From Clostridia bacterium (GTDB taxonomy: Bacteria > Bacillota > Clostridia > Oscillospirales > CAG-382): DNA of 58,959 nt. The notes beneath the pieces are model-generated. The model was not told the DNA's origin. It saw nothing but the letters and a program-made list of their open reading frames with translations, and made no database searches. A program made the position numbers and the translations under genes. Positions 37,601 through 46,579 of the stretch are shown in pieces; position 1 is the first letter of the stretch; each line of letters starts with the position of its first letter. Location of the stretch: positions 1 to 58,959 of the forward strand of contig JAFQHL010000034.1 of assembly GCA_017397955.1 (NCBI GenBank), read 5' to 3'.

Positions 37601-40600
37601 CGGTGACCCCGGTCTTGAAAACTACTACTACGTTTCCGGCATTTCTACAGAACTAAAGCTTAAATCCGGCACCGTTAAGCTTGACAACGTTATTTCCATA
37701 GATGCTGTTGATGCAAAGCTTTACGGCTCTGAAACAGAAGGCGATTCCACCACTGCAAGCGGCGCAAACGGTTCAGGCACAGGCTTTGCAATGACCGATG
37801 CAACCGATGCAGGCTACGCTAACGGCGTTTCCTTCGTAAACACCGATAAAGGTAGAATGTGGTACAGCTTGTACTCCAGCAAGAAGGGTATTACAAACTA
37901 CATCAACGCTGCTGTTGTTCTTCAATGGGCACCCACTCTTGACAGTACTGCTGTAGACTTTACACTGGGCAATAAGACCTATAAATTTGAATTTAACGGC
38001 GACGTTAAGAAGGGCTTTGTTATTCTTCAAAGCGGTTCTGCTACTCCTTACAGCTATACCGCAAGCAGAGCAGAAGGCTCTTGGACGGTTGAATTTACCG
38101 TTCCTTATGAAGATGTAACAAGTAGTAACGTAGAAAGCAATGTAAGCTATACTGTTACCGCATACGAAAACGGTGCTTCCGTAGGCACAACAGGTGCAAA
38201 GACGTATAATACCGACGGTACAACAGAAGGCTGGGACTATGCAAACGCTGCTTCCTCTTGGACCACCCTCAGCGGTTACAAGGGCGATGTTATCGCGTTG
38301 ATTGAGCTTGACCGCGTTTATTACGGTCTTAACACCTTCGCTATTTCCATACTTGATGCGAAGGACAGAGGCTACGCAGTTCCCGAAAACGTTCGTTTCC
38401 AAGTGTCTACCGACAATGAAAACTGGACCGACGTTGGTTATACTGCTAAGGAAACCTTCGGCGATTACAGATACTATGAACAGTATCAACCCGGTGAAGC
38501 TTATGTATACAACTTCAGCGTAAGCTTTGAAGGTATATCGGCAAAGTATGTTCGCGCAGTAATGCATATGGCAGATACCAGCAAGAAGGTTGCTGTACAG
38601 GAATTCTGGGTTAACGCACTTCCTAAGTCTCCTAAGTCCGCAGGCGGTAACTCCGCTGTTAACAGCTTCGACTATAAGATGCTTTGGGATGATGAGTATC
38701 TGTACATTGCATTGCAGTACGAAGAGGATGAAATCCCCTTCTATACAGCAAGCCATGACTATTATGAAACATTTAGTGTTAATCAAGATACCTCTAAGTG
38801 GAAGACCAGCAAGAACGACACACAGGGCACTACTACCGCTTTTGCAAAGAGCTCTTTGTTCTATGACGACAGCACCGGATTCTTCCAGCTTAAGCACGAT
38901 ATTACCACTCCCAGCAGCACTAACACTAACAATGCAGGCTACTCTAATGTTAACCTTAACAACTTCAAGCTTTATAAGGTAAGCTCTATTGAGTGGAATA
39001 AGACCTATACTGTGACCGGTGCTAGATTTAAATACGGCACGGCAAATCTTGCTACATCCATAGAGACCTCTGAAGCTAAATATGTAGTTGACACTGACAT
39101 CAACAAGAATACCCTTGCTGATGATTCGGTAATGAACGGTTACATTATAGTTTCCGAAGGTTATGCACTTTCTCAGGATATTGACGGCTCCAGCCTTGCG
39201 GCTAAGCCCATTACTGTAGACGGTGATACCATTCCTGCCGACCAGATAACCAACGACCTTGTTTGGTTCTTTGAGAGTGATGAGCTTATTACGGGTCTGA
39301 GCGATTACGGTAAGACTCTTGGTGATTACATTATCTATGGTTACAGATATGAGAACTCCACCAGCAACCATGTTGATAGGATATATCTTGACGATGTTTC
39401 CTCAATGGAATACAGCAAGTACTATCTTACCCGTGCATATCAGGGCTTGATTTGGGAGAACGTTTATACCTTTACCAGAGATGACAAAATCCCCAATACC
39501 CATATAAGCGTTCAGGGCGCACCTGAATACATTCCTTCTGACTCAAATGCTAATATTAACGAAGGCGAGTATAATGTTAACTATCGAAACAACCATATGT
39601 CCGGTGATATTAACTGGAATGTTGTTTATGATACCAATACATCTTCTTGGAGTATGTATGTTCATGCACAGGGCTACAGACGTTATTCTTCCTTCTACGA
39701 TAATGTAGACGGCAGATCCGCGTTCCGCCTGTATATGTCTGTTGCAAACCTCAATGATACGGCAAGACACGATTATGGTAACTATGACTTTGTTTTAGAT
39801 ACCTATATAATCGATGATGCCACAATGACCCTTGAAGACGGTTCTACTTATCCTCTCACTTCCGACTCTCCTTATCTTATCCCCGAAAACAGCCACGATG
39901 CGGTTTCTGCTTGGGACGACTATAAGAATGTAGAGTTTAAGTCTACCGCTATTGGTATGACTCAGGAAACTAACGAATACAGACTTGATGTTTCCAAACT
40001 GAAGGGTAAGGCTAAGGCTTCTCAAAGTGAAAACGGTCAGAACGTATTTACCGTTGAAATAGCTATTCCTTTCACGCAGCTTGGCTTTGTAATAGATAAG
40101 ACCGGTACTACCGTTAATAAGTTTGGTAACTACTATACCAAGATGGGTATAGAAAAGCCTCTCGGTAAGCGTACTTTGATGCAGTTCGACAGTAAATATG
40201 ACTATACTGCAGATAACGACAATGGTAGTAACATGGCTGATGTTGATGAGTTCTACTATTATGTAGATGCTTCTGAGTTCGGTTATGTTCTCCAAATGGC
40301 ACCCGAAGGTAAGGGCTATCAGGATTTGTCTTATACCGACGGTGATGGCTATTCAACAATCTCCTCTGTACGCGGTGAAGTTCTTAACACCGATAATGGT
40401 AAGGAAATTGAATATACGCCCAATACCTTCGAAATTTCTAAGATTCATACAACAAACGCAGACCCCGATTATGCAGAAATAGTAGCAAACCTCAAAGCAA
40501 GAGATGCATTTATTTACAGAGAAGAAAACGGTATTTACTACTTTGACACACAGTTTGACCACAACCGTATAATCAACCAGGGTGGTACTGTTTCCACAGA

Positions 40601-43600
40601 GCTTGTAATACCCAAAGGCGGTGCATACTTCAGCTTTGACTGGAAGGCTTCCACTGAAACTTCCGACACACTTTCCGTATGGGTTGAAACCACGGAAAGA
40701 TGGAACGAGGAATATAAGGATTGGATACAGACTTACAACTGCGGTATTCCTTATAAGTATTACTCAAACGCTACAACCGGTTCCCAGAAAACCTGGACAG
40801 GTGTTCTCGATTATGCTGATAAATCCCTCTATACTTTGTATAGTGAGCGTATGGTGGCAGGCGATACCTCTTGGAAGGTTAACGGCGTTGAACTTAAGAA
40901 CGACCCCTGCGTAGCATTCATCTCCGGTTACAAGGATATAACCCGTGACCCTGAAAACTTAGTTCTTGCCAGCTGGAAAGAAATGAAGCGTTCCATGGGT
41001 AATGAAGCATACCCTGTAAACATTGATGACGTTATTGTATTCTCTCCCATAGTATCCGGTAACGGTAATGTTGACTACGGTATGTACAGACATGCTTGGG
41101 ATTGGAACAACGTAACAATTTGGATTCCTAATACCACTGGTGCAGACTTAGATTACACAATTACTTGGATGTTCTGGAAGAACGGTTCTCAGAAGGAATC
41201 CTACAACGCATCCGACGGACGTGGCACCGACGATGCACAGATAACCAACTTCCGTCTCTCCACTACTGATGAGCTTGGTTACTGGAAGAACTCCGAAAAC
41301 TGGGATACTCTCCGTCTTGATGCTACGGTAGCAGATCCCACCGAAACCATGCTTGGTATCGATCGTCTTGCTAAGGAAATAGTTGCAGAAGGCGAATCTG
41401 TTCCTGCAATTAACGCAACCGGCAATAACCCCGGTGGCCTTTCCGAAAACAACACTGACAGACTTTATACCAACACCTTTGGTGAGTCTGATTTCCTTAC
41501 CCTCTCCTATGCTGCAATAGCTGCAACTGAGGAAAGCGGTAATACAACCACTACCACAACATATTATCAGACAAAGAACAAGATAAGCCTTTCCGCTTCC
41601 AATGTTCCCACTGCTGATATAGAAAAGTACATTAACAATGCAATAGTATTTACTCAGGAATATGAAGGTCACCTTTCTGATGCAGGTGCGCTTCTCGATT
41701 GGACAATACTTGAGCTTCAGTACAACACCTCCTATAATACATGGGTTCTTTCCCGTATGTTTGAAGAAGGCGTTGATAAGAGCAAGTTTAACATCCACGC
41801 TGATAACAATACTATAATCATTGCACTTAACTACACTTATAACGCAACCGATGATAAGGCATACGGTAAGAGCCGTGACGCGGTTCTCTTCGGTTACACT
41901 AATAGGGAAGTGCTTGGTCTGCTTACTCCTGCTATCAGATACAAGGCAGGCGACGGCAAGATTGACGAAGTAATTGCTGCTAACGATGCATCTTTGACGG
42001 TTACTCAGTTCATTACCAGTAATGTATTTATAAGAGAAAACTTCAATGTTGCACGCGGCAAGATGTACTCCCTTAGAAACCTTCCCACATACTGGGATAC
42101 CACCTATATGTACACCGAAAACTGGTTCCGTGAAAACAATACGGAAGACGCTTTGGCGGCATTCCTCTCCGTATATTCCGAAACTCCCCTCTACTATGTA
42201 AATGAAAAGGGTGAAATCGGTGTTATCGGTGAAAACGGTACCTTTAATCCTACTATTGCTAACACCGACGGTGACTACCGTCAAGCATTCCAGTATAAGT
42301 ATTCATCTAACAAGACCCTTAGGTTTGACACCAACCAATACGGCAACGTGCTTTACGTTCCCGCCGGCGTTGGTCAGCTTACCGACGGCGAAAAGATGAG
42401 CGTATACTCCAACTCCTATCTTGTAGAAGCTCTTGAGGATTACGCAATAGGCTTCTTCGTAGGCGACGGTATGGGTACTCCCGATGCTGACGTTATTGAA
42501 GATATCGATGTTACCGATACGGTATTCTCCTATATCCAGCAGATAGATACTAAGCACGACGAGTATGAAGTAAAAGAAGACATCCGCGTTCGTGAAGAAA
42601 ATGTAATACTCGACCTTGGTTCCGTTGAATACGGTCTTTCCGCGTTCAAGCTCCGCTTCCTTGGCGGTGGCGAAGACGGCGTTGTATTCCCCACCAGTGT
42701 TGAGTTTGCAATCTCTACCGACGGTCTCAGTTACTCCTACATCGGCTCCGTTGCACTTGATGACACCGGCTTTAACAGCGCAACCTTTGGGGATGCTTAT
42801 GCTTCCATCATCTATACAGGTGCAACCGATACAATCTACGGCAACACCGTTGCAGACTACACCTTCGATTTGCAGACAGAGGGCGTTACCGCAAGATACA
42901 TCAAGGCAACAATAATGAACCACTCCTCTCAGAATGAAAAAACCTTCATTTCTGAGTTCCAAGTAATTCAAAACGCAATATATCCCGATACTAAACCCAA
43001 CACAAATGCTTCCACATGGGTTGACGTTTCCGAAGATGCTATTTTGATGTATCAGGATACCCTTGAAAGATGGGATAACGCTCTTAACAAGCCCTATGCA
43101 TTTGCTCTCGCTCCTACCACAGCAGGTTACCTCTTTGCAGAGGACGAAGGCTATGCTGATGATGGCAGAACAAATAACAACACCAACGTATATCTTACCG
43201 GTCAGCTCACCGACGGTATTGGCGGTACAACCTTGTACAAAGCCAACTACGCAGGTGGTACAGCTCCCACACTTCAGGAAATGAAGGATATGTCCGTTGG
43301 TTGGATGAAGGCATACGCTGCGGAAGTTTCCCTTACCTTCGATATGGGTGAGCTTAACGACGTAGGTTATGTATCCGTTTACGCTCTCGAATCTAAAGAC
43401 AGCGTGGATAAGATTAACCAACCTTATAACGTAACTGCTTACGTTTCCGATGACAACATAACATGGCGTAAAGTTGCAACAGTTAACGCTAAGGATAACG
43501 ATTCCAGTGAAGTTTCTCTTAAGGGTATGGACGTAGTTGTTGAAACTGATGATTACATCGTTTACAGATACAACCTTACCTTCGCAAGAGATGGCGAGCT

Positions 43601-46079
43601 TGGCTTGCAGCTTAACGATTACCAGTATGTAAAGGTAGTTGCCGAAACCGACGGCGGTGAAGACGGTTGGATTTGTCTTACCGAAGTTGAAGTTTATGAA
43701 GGACATCCTTGCTACCCTGTAATTGACCTTACAGACAGCAAGTTCAAGAAGACCGCAATCGGTCTTACCGAGGAAGATGTTAAGAACCAGACCAGCGAAG
43801 TTCGTCCCACTTTCTTCCGCGGCTTCTATGACAGCAACCTCTATGAGGACGAAATCCCCGATGGTTATGTTCTCAATGTTGTTTATAATAATGTCGAAGC
43901 AGAACAGTATACCAGAAACTACGTATTCGGCAACGTTGAACAGCGTGCGCTTGACGGTAGAGATATTCCTTACTTCTACGGCGGTGACCAGCTGTTGTTG
44001 CGTGTAACCAGCAACCAACTTTTCGCAACCGAATACAATTATCAGGGTGACTGGGTATCCACCTACAAGCTTTTGGCAGATAGCCGCATCTATTACACTA
44101 ACGTAACAGATACAGGCAACACAACAACCCGTCTGTTTACCACAACGGCAGTACCTACTCCTCTTACGGTATGTAACGTACTGGCACGTGATGAATTCAC
44201 GGGTGCACTTCCCGAAGACTATGTAGGTGAAGACGCTTATTACTACTTGCCCATCTTCCTTAAGAACTCTCTTGAGTATCTTAAAGCAGAAGGCTACAAT
44301 GTAGACAAGGCAAATCAAGGTGCTAACTACATCAATATGCCTGAGAACCGAGTAGAGCTTACAGGCGAAGTACTTTGGGATACAAACTATGAGTCTGATT
44401 ATGACGAATACGCTAACGACGAAAACGGCATATCTCTCAACCTCGCTCCTCTCGGCGCAAAGACCAATTTGGGCACCGTTAAGTATAACGGTATAGACAG
44501 AGCAGAAGGCACAACCTTACGCTTTGGCTCCATTTGGTACATTGATGATGCTGCATACTATAACACCCATACTCATAGACAGCAGTACGGTACGCTTATA
44601 TTCACCCTTAACAACCTTAATAGGTATCTTACCGATACATTCCCCACAAGGGCACCTTACAGCACTGTTTACGAAGACTACGGCTTGCAGATGACCAAGC
44701 TTAACACTGCAGTCGAAGTAACCGGCGTTGAAGAAATTAAGAATGTTATCGAGGTTATAAAGCTTACCGGCGTAACTGAGGTTAAGAAGCTTAGTGGCGT
44801 TGCAGAGGCAACAGAAGATACAGCTAAGTTCAAGCTTACTGTGGATGGCGAGCTTGTATATTACACCTGTGATGACGATATCCAAGTGAATGACACTATC
44901 GGCAGTGTATGGAAGACCGCAAACGGCTACTTCTATAGCGAAAACAATTCTATAAGCAAATATAAGTTTACTACCGGCAGTGGTGAAAATACTAAGTATT
45001 GGTATTGCACCGAAAATGTAGACCGAGTAAACTGGGTAGACGAAAACGGCTATTGGTACAGTCCTTCCGAAGACTTGGTAGATGCAACAGATGTATATAG
45101 CGTAGTTCTTAATAACGGCAATACGGTGTACTATCATTACCAAACCGAAGACGAAACCACCGAATTACCCGCTATTAAGATAATGTCCCGCGACAGCAGC
45201 GGTGTTGCACACTATTGGACATGTAATGAGGATTATCCTTCTTGGACCTATGTAACCGTAGAAGGTAATGACATCCGTTACTGGTACAGCAGCAATTACG
45301 AGGGCATAGCAGGCGGCGTTGTTTGTGATGAAAACGGCACCTATTATGCAACAAGCAACAGCGTTGTATACAACGGTCTGATTACCACTATTGACGGTGA
45401 CGGCAACACCAGATACTGGTCTGCTTCTACCGAGGAGGCATTCGTAATGCTTTCCGACTTGCAAGACATAATCAAGTATGAGTATGATTCTGACGCTAAA
45501 AAGTTTACCTTCGACGAAGAACAGGTAATGGCAGGTCTTGACAGATATCTTGAATATGCAAACAAGTACGGCAAGGGCCAGCAGGGACACAACAACAACT
45601 ACCTGACCTTCGGTGGTATTGTTCAGCATTCTCGCGCTAACAGATACTACTATTACAGCAATATTACAACCGAGCTTGTACCCGGTGACTACGAAAACGG
45701 CAACATCTTTGCCGGCGTAGACAGCGACAGTGCAGACGGTCAGAATATGACAGAACTTCTCGGCGTATATAACTACGACCAGCGTTATCTTGAATTTGAC
45801 GCGATAATCGCAGGTATACCCGCAGGCCAGAAGTCCGCTAAGATAGTAGCAGTTCCTTACGCAATCTACGCCAACAACTACGAATTCCTTGAATTCGGTG
45901 AACACCTTGGTAAGGATGACGCGTATGTTGAAGAAACTTGGGGCGAAATATTCAACAAGTACTACGGCGGTGAAAATGCAATCAACGATATAAGATACTA
46001 TGTATACGGCGGTGCTGTAGCGAGAAGCATTACTGATGTTCTTGCGGCACAAGATGATCTTCCCAAACAGTACGACTAA
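31674..46079 (+). CDS. Giant secreted multidomain carbohydrate-binding-like protein, 4801 residues
   Basis: One uninterrupted frame of 14.4 kb. A signal peptide covers about 1-44. Residues 66-260 look like an SGNH-hydrolase fold in which the catalytic Ser is Gly77 (LIGDGFG), the GTND block is CGTR (126-129) and the DxxH block is FPGE (240-243), so it is probably inactive. About eleven F5/8 type C (discoidin) galactose-binding-like modules follow, near 262-355, 502-662, 669-847, 948-1122, 1133-1347, 1356-1517, 1713-1867, 1870-1982, 2180-2318, 3635-3772 and 3799-4016; they recur in IxLDLGxxYxxLxxF...YVKxxF...DEVxVxG patterns. Fn3-like segments lie at about 371-469 and 1518-1612, an InlB/Flg-new-like repeat at 1615-1708, and CBM9-like regions near 1995-2180, 2322-2620 and 2622-2888. 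The C-terminal 4390-4590 has Trp/Tyr-rich repeats. No LPXTG, dockerin, SLH or terminal membrane anchor is seen. Domain limits are by eye. A glycan-adhesive or polysaccharide-capture role is inference. Confidence 0.85.
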   Translation: MERTIKNTSGRLLAGFLAVIMVFSLFITMLTELDFASIFASASGDDSGKDDALHTNTAYSNTDYSVITGEIALIGDGFGTKDLSADLKAALGTNAKVKLYTDGQSGVQAALTAAASTDISLVVFACGTRVCIENNGSVATFKSDLDNAVKAFKARGIDVLLVSPGPVTEYGENMYYTEHADVWTPGQVASGDNITNRIKEAVDSITAVAEENNVGFLSVYGKVKLTGEAKYMEGSAEGVFPGEYGYTLMTRWIAEYISENYVFARKQLGSTTTLSGTETVIDLGTAYDDIDGIVLKFPANTTVPSKLSVQSTKSVEDQWFEAVADATVVDEDDYVKVVSLVFESATARYFRVSGDVAFPAGTTAAIYQTALSNPVMTYPVIGDEVSTKHAFNIEWSAVAGADRYDIVIEKADGTVVKTFTTSEDTQAIPAGVLQDGINYNIKISSLCSGYIDMDDHSGAGASGVFSAADDAVYTGNSEKYEESVSAGKLVTIGDQDILSTNVDVTVNGQVTVDDKTTALLTDLGRSDYVGDANMIKLHSSTDGATQVEVILDLAFEADSVTGVFFDASFFALSSSANAKPESVVVSYAGEDGEYSTGRDMAVSSSVRTIRVAEDSEVTGDMTRYGETVGARNIRYVKMVFTFADKDRSDFWLDEIYVVGSADDKGVIARDGVTVLNEGLVGANSFYGTYTAGMWITDPRFVAVASTGAKAVPVELVVNLNADLHNNAIGYADSVVTGVELSFAVDTDAIRPSSIVVSVQKSGETKWTEVGAKVYVNNGTVSADDAEFITEYIPLTSKDASDVLASYVKITLYTDISNTSVPSAYDSTGKWGTWFALSHLDIIGGQYIDSIAADGATAAYHANYLQNTNLLGRDNYGDVNNTDIWNSISWKTAGYKTNDSGYYEILGNVTVGKIYWASEVPSSSATNVIADAETKATNTHAPSIQPKADSNIALGKKYKYSVAPYSSYSDGGTANAYHTGLLTDGDYAEYRAGYTTNVANAYVGYISSLTDYTLTVDLASKYNVSSASIDLYWDTALSSARPTKLNVAYSSDGSTWTTDVSILSNETSRSIHHDATHLNTRKAYTYQCTTTGKDIRYVRFTISTESGTNNRLYMDEIEVMGSEPASAPTGGEITNLAPMGTYAYYDMLPGENIGYADGTEGCTMAIDYEVPNYDAAKYSTTSIAAGGTGYRDTKGVFAKGKLNDGVTAIYTNGVVPYRWLGWYQKAEQPNGMTIVFDLGSSYSLKDVYFRNPRRGNAAGVGNFTVTYYFSSDNSTWSSGVKGTWTADGTLPQSSSNTTAHAVYKSSATAPSGSYRYVKINIDNNTGTFTSATQLFYMDEVVINGYTGVVEGPDTTEKNWALEENGGSYKGALGDQYSYMEEFTSGSTSWTSFHSGKLNDGTISNVAPSATGNFVGVTRDFSTQTVRFIYKLKSRVDVTSVNVYTSASGRTVTVSVGETDAIGDAVRFGEDIASSAYDGTTVVYSVEGAQTGKYVFIDVQGSWATYFTEIEINGVKSAQLDAPVITSHYNEQEIGVHTALDWDDVTVDEDGTIITYSVAVTDKNGDTVTAATGLTASQLLLDSTAFAVGEGYYTITVTASASGWFDGVTELAVYYAPKYIVTFSAADGALLKSSGQTSQQVQFGVYMGAAWTSDEVLGAVANVVALPYTDANGTVYYFSHWVDGDGNVGIPTTGEVSTNMHFTAVYTLDDTTGVTNNNQMTDGVIYDGTGSVSDYYFTFNNDNQSYDYMIIDLGRIYHALTEFDVSFYKMGDVLPFQITFEVSSKVYVPTLSQGAAFDDADWQYVSVVQQSSYVYDVSTGRFSFSDDAKFAPIIDGAFGRYVKVTFHYDTDCEGVYVDEVMVSGSDDHDRTNIAEEKDATVDGVYTELLTNGVENDSVNGSEFIIELDDVKTGITSFQLVGANNASASFYISAGGDNFVLVDTLTGEGEIYKLDDKVSARRIKIALDSASAVSEVRVFGDPGLENYYYVSGISTELKLKSGTVKLDNVISIDAVDAKLYGSETEGDSTTASGANGSGTGFAMTDATDAGYANGVSFVNTDKGRMWYSLYSSKKGITNYINAAVVLQWAPTLDSTAVDFTLGNKTYKFEFNGDVKKGFVILQSGSATPYSYTASRAEGSWTVEFTVPYEDVTSSNVESNVSYTVTAYENGASVGTTGAKTYNTDGTTEGWDYANAASSWTTLSGYKGDVIALIELDRVYYGLNTFAISILDAKDRGYAVPENVRFQVSTDNENWTDVGYTAKETFGDYRYYEQYQPGEAYVYNFSVSFEGISAKYVRAVMHMADTSKKVAVQEFWVNALPKSPKSAGGNSAVNSFDYKMLWDDEYLYIALQYEEDEIPFYTASHDYYETFSVNQDTSKWKTSKNDTQGTTTAFAKSSLFYDDSTGFFQLKHDITTPSSTNTNNAGYSNVNLNNFKLYKVSSIEWNKTYTVTGARFKYGTANLATSIETSEAKYVVDTDINKNTLADDSVMNGYIIVSEGYALSQDIDGSSLAAKPITVDGDTIPADQITNDLVWFFESDELITGLSDYGKTLGDYIIYGYRYENSTSNHVDRIYLDDVSSMEYSKYYLTRAYQGLIWENVYTFTRDDKIPNTHISVQGAPEYIPSDSNANINEGEYNVNYRNNHMSGDINWNVVYDTNTSSWSMYVHAQGYRRYSSFYDNVDGRSAFRLYMSVANLNDTARHDYGNYDFVLDTYIIDDATMTLEDGSTYPLTSDSPYLIPENSHDAVSAWDDYKNVEFKSTAIGMTQETNEYRLDVSKLKGKAKASQSENGQNVFTVEIAIPFTQLGFVIDKTGTTVNKFGNYYTKMGIEKPLGKRTLMQFDSKYDYTADNDNGSNMADVDEFYYYVDASEFGYVLQMAPEGKGYQDLSYTDGDGYSTISSVRGEVLNTDNGKEIEYTPNTFEISKIHTTNADPDYAEIVANLKARDAFIYREENGIYYFDTQFDHNRIINQGGTVSTELVIPKGGAYFSFDWKASTETSDTLSVWVETTERWNEEYKDWIQTYNCGIPYKYYSNATTGSQKTWTGVLDYADKSLYTLYSERMVAGDTSWKVNGVELKNDPCVAFISGYKDITRDPENLVLASWKEMKRSMGNEAYPVNIDDVIVFSPIVSGNGNVDYGMYRHAWDWNNVTIWIPNTTGADLDYTITWMFWKNGSQKESYNASDGRGTDDAQITNFRLSTTDELGYWKNSENWDTLRLDATVADPTETMLGIDRLAKEIVAEGESVPAINATGNNPGGLSENNTDRLYTNTFGESDFLTLSYAAIAATEESGNTTTTTTYYQTKNKISLSASNVPTADIEKYINNAIVFTQEYEGHLSDAGALLDWTILELQYNTSYNTWVLSRMFEEGVDKSKFNIHADNNTIIIALNYTYNATDDKAYGKSRDAVLFGYTNREVLGLLTPAIRYKAGDGKIDEVIAANDASLTVTQFITSNVFIRENFNVARGKMYSLRNLPTYWDTTYMYTENWFRENNTEDALAAFLSVYSETPLYYVNEKGEIGVIGENGTFNPTIANTDGDYRQAFQYKYSSNKTLRFDTNQYGNVLYVPAGVGQLTDGEKMSVYSNSYLVEALEDYAIGFFVGDGMGTPDADVIEDIDVTDTVFSYIQQIDTKHDEYEVKEDIRVREENVILDLGSVEYGLSAFKLRFLGGGEDGVVFPTSVEFAISTDGLSYSYIGSVALDDTGFNSATFGDAYASIIYTGATDTIYGNTVADYTFDLQTEGVTARYIKATIMNHSSQNEKTFISEFQVIQNAIYPDTKPNTNASTWVDVSEDAILMYQDTLERWDNALNKPYAFALAPTTAGYLFAEDEGYADDGRTNNNTNVYLTGQLTDGIGGTTLYKANYAGGTAPTLQEMKDMSVGWMKAYAAEVSLTFDMGELNDVGYVSVYALESKDSVDKINQPYNVTAYVSDDNITWRKVATVNAKDNDSSEVSLKGMDVVVETDDYIVYRYNLTFARDGELGLQLNDYQYVKVVAETDGGEDGWICLTEVEVYEGHPCYPVIDLTDSKFKKTAIGLTEEDVKNQTSEVRPTFFRGFYDSNLYEDEIPDGYVLNVVYNNVEAEQYTRNYVFGNVEQRALDGRDIPYFYGGDQLLLRVTSNQLFATEYNYQGDWVSTYKLLADSRIYYTNVTDTGNTTTRLFTTTAVPTPLTVCNVLARDEFTGALPEDYVGEDAYYYLPIFLKNSLEYLKAEGYNVDKANQGANYINMPENRVELTGEVLWDTNYESDYDEYANDENGISLNLAPLGAKTNLGTVKYNGIDRAEGTTLRFGSIWYIDDAAYYNTHTHRQQYGTLIFTLNNLNRYLTDTFPTRAPYSTVYEDYGLQMTKLNTAVEVTGVEEIKNVIEVIKLTGVTEVKKLSGVAEATEDTAKFKLTVDGELVYYTCDDDIQVNDTIGSVWKTANGYFYSENNSISKYKFTTGSGENTKYWYCTENVDRVNWVDENGYWYSPSEDLVDATDVYSVVLNNGNTVYYHYQTEDETTELPAIKIMSRDSSGVAHYWTCNEDYPSWTYVTVEGNDIRYWYSSNYEGIAGGVVCDENGTYYATSNSVVYNGLITTIDGDGNTRYWSASTEEAFVMLSDLQDIIKYEYDSDAKKFTFDEEQVMAGLDRYLEYANKYGKGQQGHNNNYLTFGGIVQHSRANRYYYYSNITTELVPGDYENGNIFAGVDSDSADGQNMTELLGVYNYDQRYLEFDAIIAGIPAGQKSAKIVAVPYAIYANNYEFLEFGEHLGKDDAYVEETWGEIFNKYYGGENAINDIRYYVYGGAVARSITDVLAAQDDLPKQYD

Positions 46080-46090
46080 TCAAATAGTAT

Positions 46091-46120
46091 TAAGGGCATC
46101 GGCTTTAGCCGATGCCCTTA
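46091..46120 (+). terminator. Terminator stem of the giant gene, T-tract interrupted
   Basis: TAAGGGCATCGGCT pairs with AGCCGATGCCCTTA around TT, 11 nt after the stop. No T-run follows: the next bases are the start of element copy 2. Confidence 0.75.
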
Positions 46121-46373
46121 GACCGCTGACAAAGGCACAGAACACAAAAAGGCAAAAATACAATATTGCTAAGAAGAAAATTCGGTGAAATTTGAATCTC
46201 ACCGAATTTTTTGCATTATTATATTATTCCGCTCGGAACAAACCTTTGCTTGCAGTACTCACCGGGGTCCCCACTAAAATACATTTTTATGGGATGGGAA
46301 TACAGCTCTCGGGGTCCCCGTTGCGAACGAAGTGAGCAATGGGGTGGTGTGAGCACTCTTCCTCAACAGTCTG
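46119..46373 (+). repeat. TIR element copy 2 (MITE-like), 255 bp
   Basis: Same element as at 31144 and 48355, and the most diverged copy: its ends keep TAGACCGCTGACAAAG and CTTCCTCAACAGTCTG. The internal hairpin is AAAATTCGGTGA (46177-46188) with TCACCGAATTTT (46199-46210). This is fully paired although its sequence differs from the other copies. It has the CCCCGTTGC/GCAATGGGG hairpin near the right end. Bases 46374-46508 after it contain nothing recognisable. Confidence 0.75.
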
Positions 46374-46508
46374 CCGAACTGTGAACAAATAATTAGGTAT
46401 ATAGAAAGACAATTCATATTTTTGTGAAGTCGGCACTTGAATATCGTACAAAATCAGCATATATTTTTTGTGTAAATCGTTGAAAATACATTATAACTCA
46501 ATCAACGG

Positions 46509-46537
46509 TTGACAATATTTACAAAATGCTGTAGTAT
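46509..46537 (+). promoter_or_regulatory. Promoter of the dockerin peptidase gene
   Basis: TTGACA (46509-46514) and TAGTAT (46532-46537) have a 17-nt spacer. An overlapping TATAAT lies at 46537-46542 but with a 22-nt spacer. An inverted CGTTGA...TCAACG pair lies just upstream (about 46479-46507). Confidence 0.6.
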
Positions 46538-46579
46538 ATAATTGTAAGTTTATGTAAATTATACTATGGAGGTATGTAT

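Noticed and set aside
37773..44318. Long minus-strand open frames inside the giant gene, up to 671 codons (42303-44318) and 532 codons (37773-39371)
   Set aside because: They mirror the plus-strand frame, are rich in Cys, Val and Ile in a way expected of reverse translation of the real gene, show no domain and lack ribosome sites.
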